Assembly: GCF_036588685.1 (NCBI RefSeq)
Contig: NC_086384.1
Location: 13,654,195-13,718,194 of the forward strand
Direction of reading: 5' to 3'
Source of the DNA: Mytilus trossulus
Lineage: Eukaryota > Mollusca > Bivalvia > Mytilida > Mytilidae
Length of the DNA: 64,000 nucleotides
Part shown: positions 32,953-43,800 of the stretch, piece by piece
Layout of the letters: the number at the start of each line of letters is the position of its first letter
Position numbering within the stretch: the stretch's first letter is position 1
The notes under the pieces: model-generated
Seen by the model: the letters and a program-made list of their open reading frames with translations, nothing else
Databases searched by the model: none
Told to the model about the DNA's origin: nothing
Program-made: the position numbers and the translations under genes

Positions 32953-33590
32953 AAGAACATAAACCAAATGCCTGTTTTATATTGTTTTTTGTTATTTTGA
33001 GTTTTTCCTGTGTTTGTTTGAATGTTTTGTTGTTTTTGGTGATTGCGGCAGTTGGGGCTGCAAAATTCCGAGTAATTCACATTTCGTAAAGTTTGCTTAA
33101 GTTCGTAATTAGGATTTCTAAAATTATTAGTCATGATAGATAATTGTACTACTAGTCGAACTCTTTGCTTTACACAGTAGATATATTGTCCATTGTCTGT
33201 ATAGCGTTGACACTAGGTTTGTGAGACTATAACATGTATAAGATACAAGGGTCACACTTTGTCATGAGACCCTTTTTACCCGTAGCTGTATGTTTTCTCC
33301 CTACATGTAGTGATATTTATATTGTCTGACTTTCGTCTGCCGCTATGGTGTTTCTCGAGATCTTCGATGTATACTAGTTTTAAATGTCTCCTTGGTATCT
33401 TCCGATTCTTTATTGCAATTAGTTCGCGCGTAGTTTTGTGGTATCTCGCCACTTCCACGATAAGTTGTACATTGAAGAACGGATAGACCAGTTTGAACTT
33501 TAAAAATATTTGGATACACTTGAATAAACTGGCAAAGAGTCTTTTATCATGTCGAACCTAAGTTATGACCACTCACATATCAGTTTTTGT
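32953..33590 (+). other. 3' flank of the B-box gene
   Basis: T- and GT-rich sequence, probably 3' UTR then spacer. No other gene was recognised; antisense frames here have no motif. Confidence 0.4.
33523..33528 (+). terminator. poly(A) signal AATAAA
   Basis: The first good AATAAA after the stop at 32952, 571 bases downstream. The assignment is tentative. Confidence 0.3.
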
Positions 33591-33779
33591 ATCGAAAGCA
33601 ACACATCTTTTTTTAACAGCAATAACAAGCTCTCTCAGATTCATCTCCAATGCCGGATAACAATAATTCACACGAATAATTACTTGAAAATTTTAAACTT
33701 CAAACACTTAAAATCAGACACATGAAAACCATGGCATTAGAAACTTACAAAAGTGTGTCCAAATCCAGTCCAGAGTTCC

Positions 33780-34770
33780 CATGCCAAGAAATTCGCGCTC
33801 ACAACTACGGTGACCAATGGCACTCATGAGTAGTTAAAGATTTGTTTTCATTCAACAAATCAATTTATGACCTGCATGTACGTGTCGCTTAGAACACAGC
33901 CATATACAAAATGATCGATTTTAATCAGCCATGTAATTAGCTCTATGTGATGTTTGAAAACATTCAACTGAGGCAATTATTAATTGGAATGGGAGAACGG
34001 AAGAAAGACCATTCACAATTTGTCCAATATTGTCTCTCTTTTAACTAAATTTTTAAAAAAACCTTTCAAATGAAGAGTTCATAAGATAAAAAAATATACC
34101 CAGTGGACCTCCCCCTTTACTTGCTCTTTTTATTTTCAATCCTCTAATTCAACTTTCTAATCTAATTAAAATTAAAACATTGCTTTATAACCGATCTTTT
34201 CGTGTATCGGACGAGGATCTCTCTTTATTTAAAAAGAAAACCTACGATGCCGTTATACACATGCATGGTGTCTGCTTGGAGTCTCTAACCGAAAAGAGAG
34301 AAATAGCATAACTCAAATATAATATATTCCTATATCACGTGATTTTTACTCGTGGAGCTTACATTAGAAGAAATACCAAATATGTTATATAGTGACACTA
34401 TAATTCAAAACGTAAAGATCGAATGCTAATAGAAGAAAAATATTTTTTTAATTGCAAAAGAGTGCCGGGGTAACCCGTTCTATGTTCAAAATATACATGA
34501 AATATTTGCCACTGCACCTTGTTTGTTTTAAATTCTAACCCTGAGTTTTCTATCAGTTACATGACAAAACAAACTCGTTCAAAACTCCGTATGAATTCCT
34601 ACGGCAACCATTAGTAGTTAAAGATTTGATTTCATTCAACAAATTAATTCATGAAATGCATGTACGTGTGGCCTAGAACACAGCCATATACCAAATGGTC
34701 AATATTGATCATCCGTGTAATTTGCTCTCTCATGGATGTGTTTGCAAACTTTCAACGAAGGTAGTTTTTT
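33780..34770 (+). repeat. pair of diverged direct repeats
   Basis: The block with 'tagttaaagatttg', 'cattcaacaaatcaatt', 'tgcatgtacgtgt' and 'agaacacagccatata' at 33825-33960 recurs at 34612-34750, about 790 bases apart and about 80% identical by eye. The nature of the intervening DNA is unknown. Confidence 0.6.
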
Positions 34771-35469
34771 GGCATGTACACATTATATTAAATGTTAAAG
34801 AGGGGGTCAAGGGGTTTAACTGTTATGATGTTATGAGTCAATTTAATTCTGTGTTATCTGTTATTTTGAAAAATATTTGCTGAAAGCTGTTATTGTCTTA
34901 TTCTTTGCTAGCTGGCTTTTAGTTTTTTTTGTTATCTGTTATTGTGATTATGTATTTGCTGTTAACTGTTATTGAAAATTGGAATGTTAGCAATTTTTTT
35001 GACAGTCAATAATTGGTATACATTGAAGATCATTGGACATTTGGGTCTACCACTACTGATACGTTTGTCCCGTATTCAGAGAAGGATTCCATTAATATAT
35101 ACCCATCCCAGAAGTGAGGTCCAGGACAATTCAAGTATATCTTATGATCATCCTTTGAAATAAATTCCATTTTTATGAATGTGTATTTAGAATTATCTTA
35201 ATTTTTTGTATGAGAATAATGTTCCTTGTTTCTCCTACGAACATATTAAATTAAAACAATTCTTAATATGACAAAAAGGAAAACATATGGCCAGGAATAT
35301 CTGACAAGGATCTCAACTAAGGACTAGGTCCTAACAACCACTTAACCTTTTATATAATATGGTACATAGACTCAGCTCTGTGATTCTTTTCAAAGCAGAC
35401 CCATATGCATTGTACAATGAAAGTTCCAAGCATGTACTTGGGTCCGAAGCTGCACATAACTCATTACGT

Positions 35470-35820
35470 ATAAAAAAAGATTTATTTCGTTTCAAGCCAT
35501 TATTTCCCTACTAAACTTTGTATTCTACTTACTAATACACTTGGTACAATCAAAAACCTGATAAAAAATTGTTCAAATCAAGCCTTTGAAAATAGTGGAA
35601 AAAATTGCTTTTGGAGTGTCAAAATTCGTTCGAAGTACTTGATAAATTGCATGCTTATAATTGGTGCTTTTGATTTTTCTACCCTATATACCACTTTGCC
35701 TCATAGTCTTATTTAGAAAAATGCACACACCTCATTAAATGGTCATTTAGAAAAAATCAGAATATTCAAACTCTTTTAGGTCATTTTTTTATAAGCAACA
35801 AAGGGAGCTTCAGTCAATAT
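35470..35820 (+). mobile_element. PLE-like RT relict, second lineage
   Basis: The broken frames read FENSGKNCFWSVKNSFEVLD, then FDFSTLYTTLPHSLI and HLIKWSF. FDFSTLYTTLPH is the RT motif around the first catalytic aspartate. It is followed by a decayed stretch and is too short for function. The lineage resembles the fragment at 61.57-62.0 kb more than family A. Confidence 0.6.
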
Positions 35821-35845
35821 ATATAAACAATACACCCGGTGCATT

Positions 35846-35935
35846 ACGTTTGCGCGCATTACCATGACATTTGCGCGCAAAAATCATTACGTTTTCGCGC
35901 AGCTTTTGATTACAATTGCGCGCATTTTTTTGACA
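35846..35935. repeat. GCGC-bearing imperfect tandem repeats
   Basis: Four copies of a TTGCGCGCA-like core spaced about 20-27 bases ('cattacgtttgcgcgcatta', 'gacatttgcgcgcaaaaatc'). They stand out in AT-rich DNA. Confidence 0.65.
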
Positions 35936-36677
35936 GTTAAACTCAGGTAAAATACAGGTAATAATCCTTATTTATTTATAATTTGTTCATTATTTACAAA
36001 CATATATATATAAGTTCTCATTCCGTTAGTCTTAGTCCCCCCCTTTTTAATTAATAAAACCCGACTCGGAACTGTAAAATCCAAAATGTATAAAATTTGA
36101 AAGTGACCTCGTGTTAATAGATATATACAATTCACTAAAATTCCTTACATTGTGAAAGCATTTTTGAGATATTATCAGAAAACTGAAAAAAAACAAAACC
36201 AATTTTATTGAATAAAAACCCATTACCCAGAAACTTAAAATCTAAAATTTATAAAAAAACAAAAAACAAAAAACAAAAAGGGAGCTCACGTTAATAGATA
36301 TAAGCAATTTCCCAAAGTTTAATGCAAATTGGTTAAAGAGTTTTTGAGTTAATGCCCGACATGTCGACAACAGACGGACAACAGTATACCATAATACGTC
36401 CCGTAAACGAGCGTATAAAAAAATATTATAATATATTGAGTAGTAATTTTAACACATTCTAGATACATAAATTAATACTAAAACATAATCATAGAAAATG
36501 GAATGCATTACAAAGGATTATATCCGTAACTAGAAATACTGATTAGTAAAAGACCGAATTATTTTAATATTTCATTTACTGTTATCTGTTTTTGTCCATT
36601 TTAATTCCTTGTTATCTGTTATGAGCCAAATCAATTTGCTGTTTTACTGTTATTGGGACCCCTTGCCCGGCCCTCTT

Positions 36678-37600
36678 CTATAGCTCAAGTAGACAGTAAC
36701 TTGGTTGTCCCAAAGCTGAAGTCTTCTAGCCCTCGGTGTTCTCTTTGTTGTATGACTTTATTTCAATTATTGGATTTAGTTTATGTCTAGAGCTGTGCCA
36801 GTTAACTCAAAATGTGCTTTTCATTGATTTTTTTTATATGTGTAAATATTTATTTTAAAATAAAATAATTTAAATTATGAGTAAATAAATCGATCTTCTA
36901 GTTGGAAATTAACGAGATCATGTAACAAAATATTGAGTTTGTCCAATTTGCACTGATAGAATACTAGTTTATATATACTAGCTACATTCTGTTACAGTAA
37001 TTTATAAAACTAAATATTTTTTATGTCAATTTTACTCTATTCAATACATATTTCATCAAAGATTGATTTTGCGTCAGAAAGGGAGTTTAAATGAGATTGA
37101 CAAGTAGTGTGTAATACATGCGCGACTACGATTAGTGAAGAAAGTTACGGTACGAAACAAATATGGTCCGAAATTGCAATAATTTAGAGTTGCTTCCCTT
37201 GAAAGACTTTTTTGAAAGCTAGTTTTTGATTGGTTATTTTAAAACAAGCGGGCTATAGGAACATCGAAGAAGATAAAGAATGGTAAATAATACAGAAAAT
37301 TTAATAATTAAGAACACCCTGAACTGATCATGGTAAGACACTTGCCTCAAAAGTAAGAGAGTGTATAAAAATTATGTTTAAACATGTGACGTCGTCGTAA
37401 ACACAAAAGAAGCGTGTCCGATACGTTTTATATCCACTGGCACTGGGAAACAAAATTTAAAAATTCTGAAATAGTACTTACTTGCTTTTGATGCCGTCTT
37501 TTTAGAAATTTAAATTCCCTGTATCCAATTGATATTGACAATCTGTTTAGAAATCTGTTCACTCCTGGTGGAACCAAATCTTGACTTTAGGACTGATTGA
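36678..37600. other. intergenic, no gene seen
   Basis: AT-rich. Nothing coding or repeated within the window was recognised. Confidence 0.4.
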
Positions 37601-37607
37601 AAGCAGA

Positions 37608-37763
37608 GGGGGATAGGAGGGGTCCTGATCCCGAAATCCTGGGCTTAAAATCTAGAGGTCTCAAATTCCCGAAATTCGAAAAAAAGAATTCCTAGATCCC
37701 GAATGGGTCAATCCTGAAATCCCGAGCTTAAAAACACCTGATCCTGGAGTCCTATCCCCCCAT
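37608..37763. mobile_element. short inverted-end repeat (MITE-like)
   Basis: The ends 'gggggataggaggggtcctg' and 'cctgatcctggagtcctatc' plus CCCCCC are inverted copies. The interior repeats 'atcccgaaat' and 'aatcctgaaatcccg'. About 155 bp, no clear target duplication. Confidence 0.55.
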
Positions 37764-37883
37764 CAGAGCAGTTTAATAATCTTACATAGTCTGTAACTGA
37801 GTGCCGGATCACTCCACTATGCCCAGATCTTCGGTTATTTGCTGACTTGTTTCGGATCTGGTTCCTGTGTCAGCTTTTATACT

Positions 37884-39727
37884 TAGTCCGAGATTACTCT
37901 GACGTCCGACGGCTGTTTAGCCAGACAAGCTGGGGCCGTGGGACGTCAGAGCTTGTCCCATATCAAAAAGCGGATATTTGCCTACCCAAAATAGATGCGC
38001 TACTTCCTCGCTTCTGAAGCCGACTGAGGGCCTTGGAATTATATAAATCGGGCATCAATCTCTTCAGTTTTCATTTATCTCTTCATTTATGTAAGTTTCA
38101 CCTACCTGCCAAACCTTTAATTTTCTATATTTTAACATTTTTCACAGAGACCCATGATTTCTCCATTTTGTCTTTCATTTTCAAAGTTTATCACGTGACC
38201 ACGAGAAAATAGTGCAAATGACCATAATGTAACACCTCGTTCATTTACGCTTTAAGTTACCTAAATGTCCGAGAGCTGCCGATTGTTATCGTGGTCGGAA
38301 CTAAATGTTAGTTACCGATTTCCTTTAAAGGAGGTGAAAAAACGTGGTTGCTTCTAAATGTTATTCATCGATCTCCTATAAAGGAGGTAACAAAATATAA
38401 ATATTTGCATATTTGGGTCTCGAGGCCACGAAATCTCTCGTAACTTGACATCCATTTGAAAGTGAAAGTCAGAAATGGAGAAATCATGGATCTCTGTGAA
38501 AAATGTTAGAATGTAGAAAATTAAAGGTTTGGCAGGTAGGTGAAACTTACATAAATGAAGAGATAAATGAAAACTGAAGAGATTGATGCCCGATTTATAT
38601 AATTCCAAGGCCCTCAGTCGGCTCCAGAAGCGAGGAAGTAGCGCATCTATTTAGGGTAGGCAAATATCCACTTTTTGATATGGGACAAGCAAGGTTGGCA
38701 AAAAAGCGGTCAATACTAGTATTGACCATGCCAGTGGTAAATACCGGTATTTACCGGGAAATACTGGCAAATACTGGGAAATACCGGCAAATACTGGTCG
38801 ATTGAAATTTTGAGTGGTCATTACTATAGAAACCTCTATCTACTTGGTCAATTATAATTACAATTAATAAAATATTAATTAATTTATATAGAAGGTGTTT
38901 AAATCATTTTTAATGCTTTCATTTTTAATTCTATTGTAAATTCAAACAGGAATCTATATTGATTAATGTGAACACAATATTATAGTTAAAGGATAAAAAC
39001 TTTTTGTCCCTACTTCAAATTTTCATTTCAAACATGAAGACGGTTTTTTATCTCACAGTTAAATAGCTATAGACAGGAAATAATTTATTGTTTAGGGGAG
39101 TCTTCAAATATCAATTTTATTACTTTCAACCCATGTAGTGTAAACTTTTATTGGAGGCTGTTGTTTTAGTGATTAAAGTTTCACACCTAGCAATGCCAGG
39201 TGATAGGTAAAAAGACCCATGTAACTTCATTTACCTGTAGTTTTATTTACCTTTAGTTTTAATTTCCTGTAAAATCATACATTTTGAATAAAAATTCATT
39301 TATTTAAACATGTTGAAATAAAATATAAATTTGTATATATATATATATATATATATATCTTAAGTATGTTATATTATAATTCATAAAAACTAAATTTTTA
39401 AATCAGTGACAGTAAGAATAAGTGTTATAGATGTATAAAACATATCAAATTTTTCATTAATTTTATAAGCTGACACATCATATTTGACTTTTTATCAAGA
39501 TTTTACTTCAATTATTAGTAGAAACAACCAAGAAAATTTCAATTGACCAGTATTTGCCAGTATTGACCACTTGGGGAGTATTGTCCGGGGCGGTAAATAC
39601 CGGTAAATACCACTGGTAAATACCGGGGGTGGTATTTACCGCCCAACCTTGGGGACAAGCTCTGACGTCCCACGGCCCCAGCTTGTCTGGCTAAACAGCC
39701 GTCGGACGTCAGAGTAATCTCGGACTA
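37884..39727. mobile_element. Mutator-like foldback element with 10-bp target duplication
   Basis: The ends are perfect inverted repeats starting TAGTCCGAGATTACTCTGAC. The flanking direct duplication CTTTTATACT is exact at 37874-37883 and 39728-39737. The arms are about 300 bp (left to about 38190, right from about 38450, interrupted). The original length was about 874 bp before a hAT element inserted in the right arm. Long arms with a 9-11-bp duplication are typical of Mutator-like elements. No transposase frame. The loop has a doubled 'ctttaaaggaggt' / 'ctataaaggaggt' module. Confidence 0.85.
38690..39651. mobile_element. hAT-type non-autonomous element nested in the foldback
   Basis: The ends CAAGGTTGG and CCAACCTTG are flanked by the exact 8-bp duplication GGGACAAG (38682-38689 and 39652-39659). 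Removing it restores 'atgggacaagctctgacg', the exact inverse of the left foldback arm. Subterminal GGTAAATACC-type repeats cluster at both ends, and a (TA)n tract is at 39337-39358. 962 bp, no transposase. Confidence 0.9.
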
Positions 39728-39739
39728 CTTTTATACTAT

Positions 39740-40075
39740 GCTTCCTCTTATTCCACATAAAATCTTCTGAGTAAAATTCTTTGTAGTGTTGAACTTTCAT
39801 GACAGCTTGCAATCATTTATTTTTGGTAACTCCACCCACCTTAGGCTTTGATCGTGTATATTTCTTATATCTTAAACCTGAATTAAATTTTGTTGCGTAT
39901 TACCTTATTTCCGCATAGATACATCTGAAATGTTTAGAAAATCAATCAGATAAATGGGTCACCAGTGTTTTTCACAGAAGTGTGATTGTCCCGTAAGTCT
40001 GCCCATGTGTAGTATTAAAACATGTATGGAGGAATGATTTATCATATTTTAACGAATTAAAGATGTTTCAGTGAT
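39740..40075. other. upstream flank of the kinesin gene
   Basis: No gene or clear promoter element recognised. The sequence is AT-rich and probably holds the distal promoter. Confidence 0.35.
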
Positions 40076-40079
40076 GGAA

Positions 40080-40124
40080 TAGTCCAAGATAACTCTGACA
40101 TCCAACAGCTCCAATCTCGGACTA
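40080..40124. mobile_element. 45-bp miniature of the foldback element
   Basis: TAGTCCAAGATAACTCTGAC at the start and AATCTCGGACTA at the end are the termini of the 37884 element, with the rest deleted. Flanks GTGATGGAA (40071-40079) and GTGATGGAC (40125-40133) are a 9-bp duplication with one change. It lies about 480 bp upstream of the kinesin ATG. Confidence 0.75.
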
Positions 40125-40599
40125 GTGATGGACCAATATGAAAGGAGTTCTAACAAAATATAAAAAAATAAAGTCAATATGATAGAGAAATTGGTGAAAA
40201 TGGACAACAAACCAAAATGTGAATATCTTCTATATCCAGACAATAACAAACAAAGGGGTAACTTCCATGAGCATGATGAGTACATCATTACAAGAGAAAA
40301 CATCAATAGCATAATATAAGAAAAACACATAACAAATCAATTACAAATAAATTGTGCGCTGTGATAAAAGTTTAAAAAGAATTATTGAAAATTACGCGCT
40401 TACCACAGCGCTATCAAAAAGTAATATTTACATTTCAATTGTTTGCATTCTGTGTATTTTTATTGTGGTTACAGAAAAAACTATGGAGTTAGAAGTCAAA
40501 ATTTACACTAAATTTCTACATTTACATTATGTAAATATTGAGATAACCTGACGAGAATCAACAGGATGATTTATTTTTCAGTAAGAAGATACATAAACA

Positions 40600-40803
40600 A
40601 TGGCAGGAAGGACAAGATTGCATTCAGATGTTGTGTTTGGAGACACTACTCAAGACGATGATATCTCCTTCAGGAATCCCAAGAAGAGGATATTGTTTGA
40701 CGAGGAGAATACCAATACACCTGTGGAGATCTCAGAACACATGAAATGTTATCTCAGGATAAGGCCTTTTTCAGAAGAAGAAGTAGATAGCAAGGAAGAC
40801 CAG
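40600..40803 (+). CDS. KIF20: kinesin exon 1 (coding)
   Basis: Residues 1-68: a polar leader, then [20 protein letters not shown], the first motor strand. Ends in phase 0 before 'gtattc'. Confidence 0.88.
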
Positions 40804-43800
40804 GTATTCTGTTCAATACTAATCAAACACACAAAGTAATTTGAAACTGTACAAGGGATCAAACTTGGTTTTATTCATGTTTCTTAGCAATTTTGTACAA
40901 AATATTTAACTGATTTCAACACAGAAACAGTCTATTGTAATTGTCTTGGTTAAAAATGACATTTAAAAAGGGGTCAGTTTGGTTACCAGTGTATCCCATA
41001 TTGACAAAACGTCAGACAACATTATCATCGACAACATTCATTCATTCAGTCAGACAGAATTTTCAGATTTTTTTGTTGAAAATATAGTTGGCATTTCTTT
41101 TATGGTCAGATAAACTCTAGAACAGTTTGGCACAACTGCTGAATACAGTTTTGTAATAACAATACACAAGTTTACATTTGTATCTTCATTTACATCATAA
41201 GGTATTAGTTTTGTTACCTTAATGTCATTGCTAACTTTTAGATATCCTTTGTCAATTTGTCATGTTTGTTATGTTAACTACATTGAAACTACTTGTGTTT
41301 TCAAAACATGCATATATATAAACGAAGTACATTATACTTTAAATTCACAAATTATTAAGAGTTTTTTTATTATTGTGAAAATTGCGATAGCGTTGTTAAC
41401 GCAATAATTTAAACTCACATTTTTGAATATTTAATATGAATTAAGTAGGATTCTTCCCAAAATCGGAAATATTAAACTCGCATTTAAGTCTAAAATGACA
41501 AAATCGCAATAATAAATGCACGCAATAATTTCTGAATTTACAGTATACATGTGTATCTTTATTTTACAGAAATGTTTGACAATTGAAGATGAGCACACAG
41601 TAGCCACACATGCACCAAAGGAATCCCATACATTTAAAAACTGTACGCATGGTCTAGGAAAAACTACTCATAAGTTTAAATTTTCCCGAATATTTGATTC
41701 GGTAACAACCCAGAAGGACTTTTTTAATGAGACAATGCTTGGTCTTGTTAAGGACTTCATTGATGGACAGAATTGTTTAGTGTTTACTTATGGTGTAACA
41801 AGTTCTGGCAAAACATATACTATTCAAGGTAACTATGTGTTTGAATGCATCATCTATTAAAACTTTGAATAATTAATCTACCTTACCACTCTTAAAGCAC
41901 ATTTTTTTGCCCCACCTAAGATAGTAGAGGGGCATTATGTTTTCTGGTCTGTACGTCTGTTCGTCCGTCTGTTCCGCTTCAGGTTAAAGTTTTTGGTCAA
42001 GGTAGTTTTTGATGAAGTTGAAGTTCAATCAACTTGAAACTTAGTATACATTTGCCCTATGATATAATCTTTCTAATTTTAATGCCAAATTAGAGTTTTG
42101 ACCCCAATTTTACGGTTCACTGAACATAGAAATTGATAGTGCAAATTTCAGGTTAAAGTTTTTGGTCAAGGTAGTTTTTGATAAAGTAAAAGTCCAATCA
42201 ACTTGAAACTTAGTATACATGTTCCCTTTGATAAGATCATTCTAATTTTAATGCAAAATTAGAGAATTTATTCCAATTTCACGGTCCACTAAACATGGAA
42301 AATGATAATGCGAGTGTGGTATCCGTGTACTGTGGACACATTCTTGTTTCACTAGCTGTAAGTAAGAAAATTCAATTTGTATAAAGAGTTTAATATAATT
42401 TCCATTTTCCAACAACTTTTTTTTTTCTTTTTTTCAGAAAAACTGTAAGGGAATAAGATTAAAACAATATTTTAGAAATGAACTAAATCATTAATCACAT
42501 GTATTTCAATAAACTAATGAAAGCGGCACATCTTTACTTCTTATACAGGTGATTTTTTCACTTAGTTCCCTTTTAGAGTGATTTCTCACAAGTTATAAAT
42601 CTTTTTTCACCCCCTACAACTTGGCACTCACACCACATCTTCCTATATCTATTATAGAGCTCTGCAAGAATATTAAAACTTTCATCAGACATATCCAGAA
42701 TTTTTTCAGGAATGACAATTTCAAAAGCCTTATTATTTTAAAAAATATATATATACTTCTTGGACCATTAGCAGTATCTTAGTTGAAAAGATGAAAACAA
42801 AATAAAGTTATTTACCTTACAAAAAAATTATGCATTCTTTGTCATAAAAAATCTGTCTTTATTGATGGGTTTCATTGTGAAGTATATTTCATTTATTAAA
42901 CATAGAGTGTTTCATAAACATGCTATGTTGCTCAAAGGCCTTTCAGCAGTCAATGTCCAGGTTATAATGTTGACATGAATCCAGCAAGAATTTATAAGTC
43001 AGCAATATTTTTAAAGACAAATAACAAACTTAAGTTTAGTAAAAGCTTTTATATACATATTTCAACTGAAACATCAACAGATACACAGTAATTCCAAAAC
43101 ACAATCTCACTCTGATATGTTCAGTTGACTAACACTAACAGGAAGGTGTAAATTCTCTTTGGACAATTCTGTTTTAGTGGTTTTTTTTTAACTCTTTGAT
43201 CTCAAATTAAGTTTACTGGAACTATAGATAACTCAAAACATTTTTTACCAGGCTCTCAAAGTTTGACATATCTAGTGAATGTAATGATTGTTGTGTATCT
43301 GACCCTTCCAATCTAAATAGCAATTTACATTTTCAGGAAAACCTAAAGATGCAGGAATTTTACCTCGAGCTCTAGATGTGTTGTTTAACAGTATCAATGG
43401 TAAACAGTGGCCTAATAATAACCTGAAGCCTAAGATGTTTATGGATGTAACTAGACTGTCAGCTGAGCAAGCAGCACAAGAAGTTAAAATTAAGGAGAGG
43501 ACATTGAAGATGGTCACATTTGATGTATGTTGGTTTGGAAGTCATAAATGTTAAAGGACTATGCAGGCCTCATAAATTAAAGAATTCTGACTTTTTTCTC
43601 TTCAATTTTAACTATTTAACATTATCTATTTTTGACAACTGTATCAATACAGTTCTCCAATCTTACTGAAACCAGAAATGCGGATTTACTTTCAGTTACC
43701 AATATTTCAAAGTTTACTCATTCAGTCAGTGAAAATTGTGCTTTAACCAAAATCTAGTAATAAAGCAGTGAAATATATTTCACAAAATCCTTAAAGTCAT

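Larger units (their letters stand above)
34797..36677. mobile_element. TIR-bounded composite with 'gttatctgttat' ends
   Basis: The left end AGAGGGGGTCAAGGGG and the right end CCCCTTGCCCGGCCCTCT are imperfect inverted repeats, each followed inwards by 'actgttat'-rich sequence. Between them lie an RT relict (35470-35820), GCGC-rich repeats and a doubled 'gtgttaatagatata' module at 36100-36310. It may be one element or several nested ones. No target duplication could be fixed. Confidence 0.4.

Noticed and set aside
34972-35163. 63-codon plus-strand frame near the second-lineage RT relict
   Set aside because: Could not be aligned with any RT block; left unassigned.
38354-38608. 84-codon minus-strand frame
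   Set aside because: Lies across the loop and arm of the foldback element; no protein features.
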